In this document: positions 1-6,429 of the stretch, in pieces
How the letters are laid out: the number at the start of each line of letters is the position of its first letter
Numbering within the stretch: the first letter of the stretch is position 1
Origin: Paenibacillus sp. UBA6285
GTDB taxonomy: Bacteria; Bacillota; Bacilli; Paenibacillales; Paenibacillaceae
DNA length: 7,221 nucleotides
Direction of reading: 5' to 3'
Assembly: GCA_002438345.1 (NCBI GenBank)
Contig: DJUJ01000004.1
Location: 46,040-53,260 of the forward strand
Program-made: the position numbers and the translations under genes
The notes under the pieces: generated by a model
Told to the model about the DNA's origin: nothing
What the model saw: only the letters and a program-made list of their open reading frames with translations
The model's database searches: none

Positions 1-31
1 AGGAGGCTGTTTACTATACTTTTTTATTTAC
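1..31 (-). terminator. Possible first half of a terminator after the SLH protein gene
   Basis: Past the TAA stop the minus strand reads through an A-rich stretch into AAACAGCCTCCT (12-1) at the window edge. A GC-rich block preceded by AAA soon after a stop is typical of the 5' arm of a Rho-independent terminator, but the matching arm and T tract would lie outside the window. This is a guess from half of a structure. Confidence 0.3.
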
Positions 32-2062
32 TTACTTGAAGTTAATGGTACGGTAGATCATTACTGCTGCTTCAGCACGAGTAGCTGTATCGTTCGGATT
101 GAACTTACCAGCATTTCCGATAACCAAGTTATGGTCTGCTGCGAATGCCACGCCATCTCTCAAGGATGCGCTGATCTTAGCAGCATCTGAGAATTTACTA
201 ATTGCCGTTGCATTTGTTGGTGCTGCTGGATTGATAGATTTCAATGCGCGGGAAATCATCGTTGCCATCTCTGCACGTGTGATGGTTGCGTTAGGATCGA
301 ACTTAGCGGCACTGCGGCCAGTAATGATCCCTTTCTCCGCTGCAACTGCTACATATGGTGCATACCAAGCAGTTGAACTTACATCACTAAAGCTTTGTAC
401 GGCTGAATTATTCTCCAGGTTAAGCGCACGAATCAGCATCTTAGCGAACTCTGCACGAGTTACATTGCTCTTCGGTGCGAATTTGCCTTCTCCTACACCT
501 TCAATCGCGCCTTTGGCAGCCACGACTTGAATTTGTTTGCCAGCCCATGCTTGTACACTAGCAATATCCGTAAAGGTTACTTTATTCTCAAGCACTGCAT
601 AGGAAGAGAAAGTATCCCGTGGTTCTACGATGAACTCTCCGTTAAGCACACCACCTTGGAATTGCAGGTTGCCGTATACAAGCTTCGCTACGGACAGCAA
701 TTCTTTATCAAGACCATCAGTATTCTTTAGTGGCAATTTGATAGTAATTGGTTGTTTAAATGTGCTTGTTGCTACACCGTTCACACTAAGTGCGAATTCG
801 TACACATCCGAAGCCAATTTCAGTTTGGTAACGGAAGTTACAACTTCTGGTTTAGCAGTTGTTACTGTCAACGCAATGGCTGTGCTGAACTGACTCACAG
901 GAATCGTTACGGTTACGCCATTAAAGTTTACTGCGATATTTGCAATACCATTGGTCTTAGCTGCTTCAACAATAGCTTTGGACAGAGGAACTTCAACCGT
1001 AGGTGCAGTGATCTTACCAAGATTCAATGTCAGCGTAAGGGAAGTACCTTCCTTACCGGCAGCTTTAGCTGCAGCAGCAAGATTAGCCAAGGCATTGATC
1101 GTATCGGTGTCTACCAATTTCACAGTTGCTTTACCATCTACTACTTGTACCAGTTTAGATACATCATAAGTACTAGCAGCTGCCAATTTCTGATCCACAG
1201 TTAGTGGTTTCGTTGTGAAATCTGAACCGGAGTTGGAATTTCCAGAAGTGCTAGGATCAGTTGGTTTAGTAGGTGTAGTTTTAAGATAGGCGTTATAGTA
1301 AGCTTTCGCCAGAACTAAAGCGGCTGCTTTTTCATTAGTTAGTCTAGATTCAACATTATTCTTGGTTGCTACAATCATATCTTTAGTAATTTTGAGATTT
1401 GCAAGAGACGCTCTCAAAGAATAGTTAGCTGTACCAATTGTGCTATCCAGAACAATAGTCTTCACTTGATTCGCCAGTTCACTGTTTGGATGAATCATAA
1501 GGTCACCCAGATCCGATTCTGATTTTCCTTTTAGCAAGGTGATTAGCTTCTGTTCAACGCCGTTTGCGCCAAAAATGAAACTGTAAACCTCTTCAACGGA
1601 AAGATCAGTAATACCAGCTTGTTCACCGATCTTCTTCAGTACTGCTTGATAAGCCTGATAATTAGGGGATTTCAGAATATCTGTAACTGCGGATAATTCC
1701 GGAGTATAGATAGACGATACTACTTCTTTATAGAAATTAAACAAAGTAACTTTATCTTCATTGCTGAGCTTAAGTTGAGTCAGAACAGGTGCGAAATCCG
1801 CTTCTAACTTATCTTGTGTAAGACCTTGAAGATCCGTACGGAAATCACGAAGCGTCTGCTTATCAGCATCAGTAAGTGTGCCATAAAGCTTCGTTGCACG
1901 CTCCTTCAAACTTGCAAAATCCGTGCTAGTCGCAGCGGATGCTGTTCCAACAATCCCAAATTGATCTGCGAATCCTTTGCTGCTAAGCGGAAGTCCTGCT
2001 ACTGCAACCGCTGCCATACTAACCGCTAATGTCGATACTACTAGTTTCTTTTTCAAAGTCAC
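32..2062 (-). CDS. Secreted cell-wall protein with three C-terminal SLH domains
   Basis: This 676-residue exported surface protein is probably held on the wall by its SLH domains, which in this family bind pyruvylated secondary wall polymer. It starts at GTG behind a good ribosome binding site. The N-terminus is a Sec signal peptide: KKK at 4-6, hydrophobic core about 7-26, with plausible cleavage after A43 (TASA) or earlier. Residues about 47-262 form a charged, probably all-helical domain that I do not recognise. A Thr/Pro/Ser/Gly linker (about 262-285) follows, then a beta-rich region (about 290-492) that ends in the FSSYAVLE motif seen just before SLH domains in other Paenibacillus surface proteins. 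SLH1 (about 497-546), SLH2 (558-607) and SLH3 (624-673) each carry TRAE (535, 595, 661). The protein has no cysteine, as is usual for such exported proteins. No catalytic motif is visible, so it may be structural, an S-layer or matrix component. Whether it is the main S-layer protein cannot be told. Confidence 0.9.
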   Translation of the reverse strand: MTLKKKLVVSTLAVSMAAVAVAGLPLSSKGFADQFGIVGTASAATSTDFASLKERATKLYGTLTDADKQTLRDFRTDLQGLTQDKLEADFAPVLTQLKLSNEDKVTLFNFYKEVVSSIYTPELSAVTDILKSPNYQAYQAVLKKIGEQAGITDLSVEEVYSFIFGANGVEQKLITLLKGKSESDLGDLMIHPNSELANQVKTIVLDSTIGTANYSLRASLANLKITKDMIVATKNNVESRLTNEKAAALVLAKAYYNAYLKTTPTKPTDPSTSGNSNSGSDFTTKPLTVDQKLAAASTYDVSKLVQVVDGKATVKLVDTDTINALANLAAAAKAAGKEGTSLTLTLNLGKITAPTVEVPLSKAIVEAAKTNGIANIAVNFNGVTVTIPVSQFSTAIALTVTTAKPEVVTSVTKLKLASDVYEFALSVNGVATSTFKQPITIKLPLKNTDGLDKELLSVAKLVYGNLQFQGGVLNGEFIVEPRDTFSSYAVLENKVTFTDIASVQAWAGKQIQVVAAKGAIEGVGEGKFAPKSNVTRAEFAKMLIRALNLENNSAVQSFSDVSSTAWYAPYVAVAAEKGIITGRSAAKFDPNATITRAEMATMISRALKSINPAAPTNATAISKFSDAAKISASLRDGVAFAADHNLVIGNAGKFNPNDTATRAEAAVMIYRTINFK

Positions 2063-2070
2063 TAAATATG

Positions 2071-2078
2071 CACCTCTT
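2071..2078 (-). promoter_or_regulatory. Ribosome binding site for the GTG start of the SLH protein gene
   Basis: AAGAGGTG on the minus strand (2078-2071) lies 8 nt before the GTG at 2062. It supports GTG as the true start, together with the lysine-rich beginning MTLKKK of a signal peptide directly after it. Confidence 0.8.
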
Positions 2079-2131
2079 TATATGTATTTATATTTCTGTG
2101 TTACTATAGTCCTAGACCATTTCACCCTTAC

Positions 2132-2187
2132 CTACACTATTACGTATAGCATCGATTCACCCAATAAAACCCATTCTACCACTATTA
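2132..2187 (-). repeat. Repeated TAATAGTG-GTAG element upstream of the SLH protein gene
   Basis: On the minus strand TAATAGTGGTAG (2187-2176) recurs as TAATAGTGTAG (2142-2132), differing by one base deletion, with 45 bp between equivalent positions. The upstream copy lies in the spacer and -10 region of the candidate promoter and the other in the presumed leader. Paired sites flanking a transcription start are a common layout for repressor operators, but no known binding motif is recognised. Confidence 0.35.
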
Positions 2188-2201
2188 GGTAGATTAGTCA
2201 G
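2173..2201 (-). promoter_or_regulatory. Candidate SigA-type promoter of the SLH protein gene
   Basis: On the minus strand CTGACT (2201-2196, four of six matches to TTGACA), a 17-bp spacer and TAGAAT (2178-2173, five of six matches to TATAAT) give the best-spaced promoter in this gap. The -35 box overlaps the TGA stop of the phosphatase gene. Transcription would begin near 2166, giving a leader of about 100 nt. No terminator-like hairpin follows the phosphatase gene, so read-through from it is also possible. Confidence 0.45.
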
Positions 2202-2980
2202 CCCTTTCGGGAAAAAATCCCAAACAATTTGTGTCGAATCCTCCTTGTTTGTACGTGATTACCATGAATAACCTCTCCATTTGCCACAATTTGCTGAGAA
2301 TTACCGCGCATATAGTCGCGCATCGTAGGACCTAATTCTTTCTCTAAAACCACATAAGCAGCGTTTAATCCAAATGGACGATGAACACTGTCATGTGCAT
2401 CAGAAGCCAACACATGTACTGCATTTCTACGACATAACTCCAGTGATAGCTTCTGAAGCTTATTCCCGAAGACGCCTGCAAGACTTTGCGCGGTTACCTG
2501 ACTCAGTGATCCCAGCTCTATCAATCTTTCTAACTTAGAAGGATCGGCAGCCACTTCAGCATTACGCTCCGGATGGGCGATGACCGGAACGAAACCTTGA
2601 ATGATCAACTCGTGACAGATTTCTTCCATGTTGCGTGGGACTCGTGAAGAAGGCATTTCTAGCAAAATATACCGCGAGTCTGCAAGACTTAGCAGTTGCC
2701 CCCGCTCCAGATCATCCAGTAAATCTCCGTAGACTCTAATTTCCTGACCTGGAAGAACAAGCAGTGGATTTCCATGCTGACGAAGTTTTTCATTCATCAG
2801 ATCCACTGCTTCTCTTATATCGGGGGCGTTATTCATATATTGACCGTTGGCGTGATGTGGTGTGGCAATGACGGAAGTGATCCCGTCTCTATAGGCGTCT
2901 TGCGCCATGACGAGAGCGGATTCCCAATCAGTGGCTCCGTCATCCATAAAGGGTAATATGTGGCAATGGATATCTATCAT
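2198..2980 (-). CDS. ywqE: Mn-dependent protein-tyrosine phosphatase, PHP domain (YwqE/CpsB/CapC family)
   Basis: This cytoplasmic phosphatase family removes phosphate from tyrosine-phosphorylated bacterial tyrosine kinases and their targets, thereby tuning capsule and exopolysaccharide synthesis (CpsB in Streptococcus, YwqE in B. subtilis). The 260-residue protein is close to the usual 243-257 and carries all expected metal ligands: MIDIHCH (H5, H7), ATPHH (H42), LPGQE (E80), LLEMP (E108), IAHPERN (H136) and LASDAHD (D194, H196). The C-terminus ends in RRIRHKLFGIFSRKG, much like B. subtilis YwqE. The ATG at 2980 is fixed by the conserved N-terminus and by an in-frame TAA two codons upstream. 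The ribosome binding site is poor: AAGGGA lies about 14 nt from the ATG. No tyrosine kinase or adaptor gene is in the window, so its substrate here is unknown. I found no convincing promoter between the preceding terminator and the start; one may overlap the terminator. The symbol is by homology; orthology is not proven. Confidence 0.93.
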   Translation of the reverse strand: MIDIHCHILPFMDDGATDWESALVMAQDAYRDGITSVIATPHHANGQYMNNAPDIREAVDLMNEKLRQHGNPLLVLPGQEIRVYGDLLDDLERGQLLSLADSRYILLEMPSSRVPRNMEEICHELIIQGFVPVIAHPERNAEVAADPSKLERLIELGSLSQVTAQSLAGVFGNKLQKLSLELCRRNAVHVLASDAHDSVHRPFGLNAAYVVLEKELGPTMRDYMRGNSQQIVANGEVIHGNHVQTRRIRHKLFGIFSRKG

Positions 2981-2992
2981 ATGTTATCTATC
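2971..2992 (-). repeat. 8-bp direct repeat across the ywqE start codon
   Basis: On the minus strand GATAGATA occurs at 2992-2985 and again at 2978-2971, separated by ACATAT, a period of 14 nt. The G of the ATG start is the first base of the second copy. The repeat occupies the place where a normal ribosome binding site would be. It could affect initiation or bind a protein, but so short a repeat may also be chance. Confidence 0.3.
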
Positions 2993-3026
2993 GGTCCCTT
3001 CCCATAGAAAATTTAGATTTATCAAC

Positions 3027-3060
3027 AAAAAAATACAACCATTCCCAACAGGAATGGTTG
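3027..3060 (-). terminator. Strong Rho-independent terminator after ysxC
   Basis: On the minus strand a perfect 10-bp stem, CAACCATTCC (3060-3051) with GGAATGGTTG (3045-3036), encloses a 5-nt TGTTG loop. It is followed, after TA, by seven T residues (3033-3027). It lies 24 nt after the ysxC stop. On the plus strand no T tract follows, so it works in one direction. It separates the lonA-ysxC unit from the PHP phosphatase gene, which must therefore depend on read-through or a promoter in the remaining 46 bp. Confidence 0.95.
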
Positions 3061-3084
3061 CTTGATTGTAAATGAGTTCTTGTC

Positions 3085-3738
3085 TTAAGCTTCAGTAGGT
3101 TCATTTGCGGCTATTTCAGCATCCTCAGAATCTGAAGTTTCATTCTTCGAAGAGAGAACATACCCATCGATTAATCCCCAAAGTTCTTCTTTGCCAAGCC
3201 CAATCTCCGAAGAGAATGGGATGAAGTTATCCCCTGGCAGCACGCCAAGCTCCTGCTTCATGATCTTGATATGCTTTTGCCAGCGAGTCTTCGGAATCTT
3301 ATCCGCCTTTGTCGCTACTACACACATAGGAAGATCATAATGCTTCAACCAATCGAACATCATCTTATCATTGCTGGTCGGCGGATGACGTAGATCCACG
3401 ATGAGCAGAACAAGTTTCAACGTATCGCGCTCAGAGAGATATTTTTCCACCATCTTACCCCATGTCGCACGTTGCGTCTTCGACACTTTAGCATATCCGT
3501 AACCTGGAAAGTCAACAAAATACATGATATCCTCATTGATACGGTAATAGTTCATATGCTGTGTCTTACCTGGGGTGGAGCTTGTCCGAGCCAGATTCTT
3601 GCGGTTAATCATTCGGTTAATGAGGGATGACTTCCCTACATTGGAGCGCCCTGCCAGAGCAACCTCTGGCAAAGCATCATCAGGGTATTGATCAGGGCCA
3701 ACAGCACTGATTATAAATTCGGCAATATTAACTTTCAT
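3085..3738 (-). CDS. ysxC: Ribosome biogenesis GTPase YsxC/EngB
   Basis: This TRAFAC-class GTPase of the EngB/YihA/YsxC family is known in B. subtilis as an essential factor for late assembly of the 50S ribosomal subunit. All G motifs are visible: G1 GRSNVGKS (30-37), G2 region with SSTPGKT (53-59), G3 DFPG (76-79), G4 TKAD (143-146) and G5 FSSE (175-178). The family hallmarks GYGYAKVSK and IVDLRHPPT are present. The start ATG at 3738 gives [13 protein letters not shown], aligned with the B. subtilis N-terminus. AAAGGAAG (3750-3743) sits 4 nt before it and directly after the lonA stop, so translation may be coupled. The protein has 217 residues against about 195 in B. subtilis; the surplus is an acidic, Ala/Glu-rich tail from about 199. 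A terminator follows 24 nt after the stop, closing the lonA-ysxC transcript. Confidence 0.96.
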   Translation of the reverse strand: MKVNIAEFIISAVGPDQYPDDALPEVALAGRSNVGKSSLINRMINRKNLARTSSTPGKTQHMNYYRINEDIMYFVDFPGYGYAKVSKTQRATWGKMVEKYLSERDTLKLVLLIVDLRHPPTSNDKMMFDWLKHYDLPMCVVATKADKIPKTRWQKHIKIMKQELGVLPGDNFIPFSSEIGLGKEELWGLIDGYVLSSKNETSDSEDAEIAANEPTEA

Positions 3739-3742
3739 AGGA

Positions 3743-3750
3743 CTTCCTTT
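3743..3750 (-). promoter_or_regulatory. ysxC ribosome binding site abutting the lonA stop
   Basis: AAAGGAAG on the minus strand begins at the base right after the lonA TAG stop (3753-3751) and leaves 4 nt before the ysxC ATG. Ribosomes ending lonA would cover it, which suggests translational coupling of the two genes. Confidence 0.7.
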
Positions 3751-6114
3751 CTAATGCACACTACTCGGTGGCTCACTGCTAATTTCATTATGATGTTCTA
3801 CTAACGCATGATGCAAGACCTGATCCATGTTAGATACTGGTATGAACTCCACATCATTACGTACGCTCTCTGGAATTTCTTTCAGATCACGTTCATTGTC
3901 TTTGGGAAGAAGGATCTTTTTATATCCAGCACGATGTGCAGCTAGAGATTTCTCTTTCAGTCCACCGATCGGCAATACACGTCCACGCAGGGTGATCTCA
4001 CCGGTCATGGCCACATCCTTCGAAACATAACGCTTCGTGAGTGCAGAGATCAAAGCGGTAGCAATTGTAATCCCTGCAGACGGACCATCCTTCGGAATCG
4101 CACCTTCAGGAATGTGGATATGAATATCAATCTTCTCATAAAAATCGGGCTGGAGCCCCAGCTCCTCCGCCTTCGAACGTGTATAACTGAAGGCGGCCTG
4201 CGCCGACTCCTTCATTACATCGCCCAGTTGTCCAGTAAGTGTTAGCTTACCCGTTCCCTGCACAACAGTCACTTCGATCAGCAGCGTATCGCCACCAACC
4301 TCAGTCCAGGCCAGCCCAGTTACTGTACCAATCTGGTCTTCAAGCTCAGCCATACCGTAACGGTATTTTGATGCACCTAGGAAATCCTTGATCTCATCAG
4401 GCAGAATGACTACACTTTCTTTTTCCTTGGACACAATCTGTTTCGCTGCTTTGCGGCATAACGCCGCGATCTGCTGCTCCAAATTACGCACACCGGATTC
4501 ACGAGTATATTCACGCACGATACGCAATAAACTGTCGTCTTCGATGATCAGTTGATCTTCTGCAAGACCGTGGTTCTTCTTCTGCTTCGGCAAAAGATAG
4601 CGGCTACCAATCTGCAATTTCTCCAATTCCGTGTATCCCGGAATGAACAGCATTTCCATCCGGTCGAGTAACGGACGCGGAATGTTATGCACTACGTTCG
4701 CTGTTGTAACAAACATTACGTTCGACAAGTCGAACGGCAGCTCTACGAAATGGTCACTGAACGAATTGTTTTGTTCTGGGTCCAGTACCTCAAGCAATGC
4801 TGAGGATGGATCTCCACGGAAATCTGCAGCCATCTTATCAATTTCATCTAACAAGATAACCGGATTAATCGTGCCTGCCGTCTTCATCCCTTGGATGATT
4901 CGACCTGGCATCGCACCCACATAAGTTCGGCGATGACCACGGATCTCTGCTTCATCACGCACACCACCAAGCGAAATGCGAACGAACTTACGATGGAGTG
5001 AACGGGCGATGGAACGAGCCAGTGAGGTTTTGCCCACACCTGGAGGCCCTACAAGACATAGAATCGGACCTTTAAGCTTCTTAACCAGCTGCTGAACGGC
5101 TAAATATTCCAATACCCGCTCTTTTGGTTTTTCCAAACCGTAGTGGTCCTCATCCAATACTTGCTCTGCCTTCTTAATATCGAGATCATCTTCTGTCTGT
5201 TCATTCCAAGGAAGACCCAGCAGCCAATCCACATAATTGCGAATTACGCCACCTTCCGCTGAGCTCACTGGCATTTTTTCCAGACGATCGATTTCCTTCT
5301 CCATCTTCTCCTTCACGCGTTCCGGCAGATTCTTCTCTTCCATTAGAGTCCGCAGCTCTTCCGCTTCTCCCACCCGACCTTCCTTCTCGCCGAGTTCTTT
5401 CTGGATCGCTTTCATTTGCTCGCGCAAATAATATTCCTTCTGCGTCTTCTCCATCTGCTTCTTCACACGTTGATTGATCTTACGTTCAAGCTCCAACACT
5501 TCACGCTCATTATTAAGAATATCAAGAAGCTTCTCTAGCCGTTTACTTACATCAATCGTCTCTAGAATTTCTTGCTTATCCTTAATCTTTAGCGATAAAT
5601 GACTCGTAATGACATCCGCAAGACGACCAGGCTCCTCAATATCGGATACAGCAGCCAGTGTCTCTGGTGTCACTTTTTTGGATAACGTTATATAGTGTTC
5701 GAACTGATTAAGTACTGTACGCATCAGCGCGTCACACTCTTGATCGCTATCTTCCTCTTCTGGTAGCTCGCGCGCCATAACCTCATAATACTCATCATTA
5801 TCGATATAATTAATAATTTCGGCTCGTTCTACACCCTCAACCAGTACACGAATCGTACCGTTTGGCAGCTTCAGCATTTGCCGCACATTCGCGACGGTGC
5901 CGACCCGAAAAATATCGTCCTGACCAGGCTCTTCAATATTCACTTCCGACTGGGAACAAAGAAGAATTAAATTATCTTCAACCATAGCTTTTTCTAGTGC
6001 CCGAACTGACTTCTCACGGCCCACATCCAAGTGAAGAACCATGCTTGGGTACACAAGAAGACCTCTTAGCGGTAATAAAGGAAAACGACGACCTTTTGTT
6101 TTATTTGTCATCAT
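3751..6114 (-). CDS. lonA: ATP-dependent protease LonA (endopeptidase La)
   Basis: LonA is the cytosolic hexameric AAA+ serine protease that unfolds and degrades misfolded and regulatory proteins. The start was set at the ATG at 6114 because a strong GGGAGGTG site lies 8 nt upstream and because B. subtilis LonA also begins only about ten residues before the conserved [12 protein letters not shown]. This gives 787 residues, close to the usual 770-790. Domains in order: LonN substrate-binding domain (about 11-205); a helical, charged middle with [12 protein letters not shown] (about 205-300); AAA+ module with Walker A GPPGVGKT (356-363), Walker B VILLDEID (419-426), sensor-1 Asn near 473, arginine finger near 485 and sensor-2 Arg near 543; then the S16 protease domain with Ser679 (KDGPSAG) and Lys722 ([14 protein letters not shown]). 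These are the same numbers as the E. coli Lon dyad. No key residue is missing. ysxC follows 12 nt after the TAG stop, so the two are probably co-transcribed. Confidence 0.97.
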   Translation of the reverse strand: MMTNKTKGRRFPLLPLRGLLVYPSMVLHLDVGREKSVRALEKAMVEDNLILLCSQSEVNIEEPGQDDIFRVGTVANVRQMLKLPNGTIRVLVEGVERAEIINYIDNDEYYEVMARELPEEEDSDQECDALMRTVLNQFEHYITLSKKVTPETLAAVSDIEEPGRLADVITSHLSLKIKDKQEILETIDVSKRLEKLLDILNNEREVLELERKINQRVKKQMEKTQKEYYLREQMKAIQKELGEKEGRVGEAEELRTLMEEKNLPERVKEKMEKEIDRLEKMPVSSAEGGVIRNYVDWLLGLPWNEQTEDDLDIKKAEQVLDEDHYGLEKPKERVLEYLAVQQLVKKLKGPILCLVGPPGVGKTSLARSIARSLHRKFVRISLGGVRDEAEIRGHRRTYVGAMPGRIIQGMKTAGTINPVILLDEIDKMAADFRGDPSSALLEVLDPEQNNSFSDHFVELPFDLSNVMFVTTANVVHNIPRPLLDRMEMLFIPGYTELEKLQIGSRYLLPKQKKNHGLAEDQLIIEDDSLLRIVREYTRESGVRNLEQQIAALCRKAAKQIVSKEKESVVILPDEIKDFLGASKYRYGMAELEDQIGTVTGLAWTEVGGDTLLIEVTVVQGTGKLTLTGQLGDVMKESAQAAFSYTRSKAEELGLQPDFYEKIDIHIHIPEGAIPKDGPSAGITIATALISALTKRYVSKDVAMTGEITLRGRVLPIGGLKEKSLAAHRAGYKKILLPKDNERDLKEIPESVRNDVEFIPVSNMDQVLHHALVEHHNEISSEPPSSVH

Positions 6115-6122
6115 CGCTTTCG

Positions 6123-6130
6123 CACCTCCC
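6123..6130 (-). promoter_or_regulatory. lonA ribosome binding site, which decides the start
   Basis: GGGAGGTG on the minus strand (6130-6123) is a near-ideal Shine-Dalgarno sequence, with 8 nt between it and the ATG at 6114. The longer reading frame that opens with TTG at 6141, and the ATG at 6132, would place this site inside the coding region. The site therefore argues for a start at 6114, or possibly the adjacent ATG at 6111. Confidence 0.85.
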
Positions 6131-6159
6131 ATGGCTCTCAATTAATCTCATATGAATTC

Positions 6160-6189
6160 ATTCTAACAAAAGCAGCCCCAAAACACCAA
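6160..6189 (-). promoter_or_regulatory. Candidate SigA-type promoter of lonA
   Basis: On the minus strand there is TTGGTG (6189-6184), an 18-bp spacer, then TAGAAT (6165-6160). The -10 box matches TATAAT at five of six positions and is preceded by TGT, giving an extended -10 element that can make up for the weak -35 (three of six). Transcription would start near 6153, giving a leader of about 40 nt before the lonA ATG. A separate lonA promoter is expected because a terminator separates it from lonB. Confidence 0.5.
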
Positions 6190-6223
6190 CAAAGTACTTG
6201 CAATTTAAGAAGAAACAACCTGA

Positions 6224-6240
6224 TTGTCCTTAAAAGACAA
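6224..6240. promoter_or_regulatory. 17-bp near-perfect palindrome upstream of lonA, possible operator
   Basis: TTGTCCTTAAAAGACAA is an inverted repeat with a perfect outer TTGTC/GACAA, one mismatched pair, then an AT-rich core. It lies between the lonB terminator and the candidate lonA promoter, about 35 bp upstream of the putative -35 box. Its size and placement suit a dimeric DNA-binding regulator. I do not recognise it as CIRCE, a CtsR box or a LexA box. Function is inferred from symmetry and position only, and AT-rich intergenic DNA can give such repeats by chance. Confidence 0.35.
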
Positions 6241-6293
6241 CAACGTTTCTCGTAGAAATTTGAGGATTATGTAAAGTCTGAAACTATATTTTT

Positions 6294-6330
6294 AAAAAAG
6301 GAAGCAGCAGTCACGCCTGCAGCCTCCTTT
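6294..6330 (-). terminator. Rho-independent terminator after lonB
   Basis: Read on the minus strand, a 14-nt arm AAAGGAGGCTGCAG (6330-6317) pairs across a 6-nt loop with CTGCTGCTTCCTTT (6310-6297). There is one U-U mismatch and one G-U wobble. The 3' arm runs into an uninterrupted T tract (6299-6294). It lies about 100 bp after the lonB stop and before the lonA promoter region, which fits termination of lonB messages. Confidence 0.88.
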
Positions 6331-6429
6331 ATTTTACAACGACAACTCTCACTTTACGCTTAAAATTTGAGATCAAGGCTCGTTCAGCCCCGGGAACACA
6401 CTAGCTCACATTTAAGGTTAGATTTAAGC

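Larger units (their letters stand above)
6115..6429. other. lonB-lonA intergenic region (about 315 bp), no gene
   Basis: This non-coding stretch opens with about 100 bp of lonB 3' untranslated sequence (6331-6429), where I see only short chance palindromes such as CCCGGG. It then holds the lonB terminator (6294-6330), an AT-rich segment with a 17-bp palindrome (6224-6240), a candidate promoter (6160-6189) and the lonA ribosome binding site (6123-6130). I looked for a CIRCE element (TTAGCACTC-N9-GAGTGCTAA) and for CtsR heptad repeats (GGTCAAA type) on both strands and found neither. I see no tRNA or small ORF with a convincing start. Confidence 0.8.

Noticed and set aside
99..530. 143-codon open frame on the plus strand with hydrophobic stretches
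   Set aside because: It is the mirror of the SLH domain coding region; its Ala/Leu-rich look comes from the reverse complement of Ala- and Glu-rich codons.
752..1204. 150-codon open frame on the plus strand
   Set aside because: It lies wholly antisense to the SLH protein gene, has unusual composition rich in Cys, Phe and Ser, and no supported start; the opposite strand carries a clear domain-bearing protein.
2198..2215. CCCGAAAGGG hairpin at the end of the phosphatase gene as a terminator
   Set aside because: The stem is only three to four pairs, lies inside the coding region and is not followed by a T tract on the minus strand.
4631..4924. 97-codon open frame on the plus strand
   Set aside because: Antisense to the strongly conserved AAA+ module of lonA; no ribosome site and no recognisable product.
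6115..6293. CIRCE or CtsR heat-shock operator upstream of lonA
   Set aside because: Looked for on both strands; no TTAGCACTC/GAGTGCTAA pair and no tandem GGTCAAA-type heptads are present.
6394..6399. CCCGGG palindrome in the lonB 3' region
   Set aside because: A six-base palindrome is expected by chance and has no flanking symmetry or T tract.
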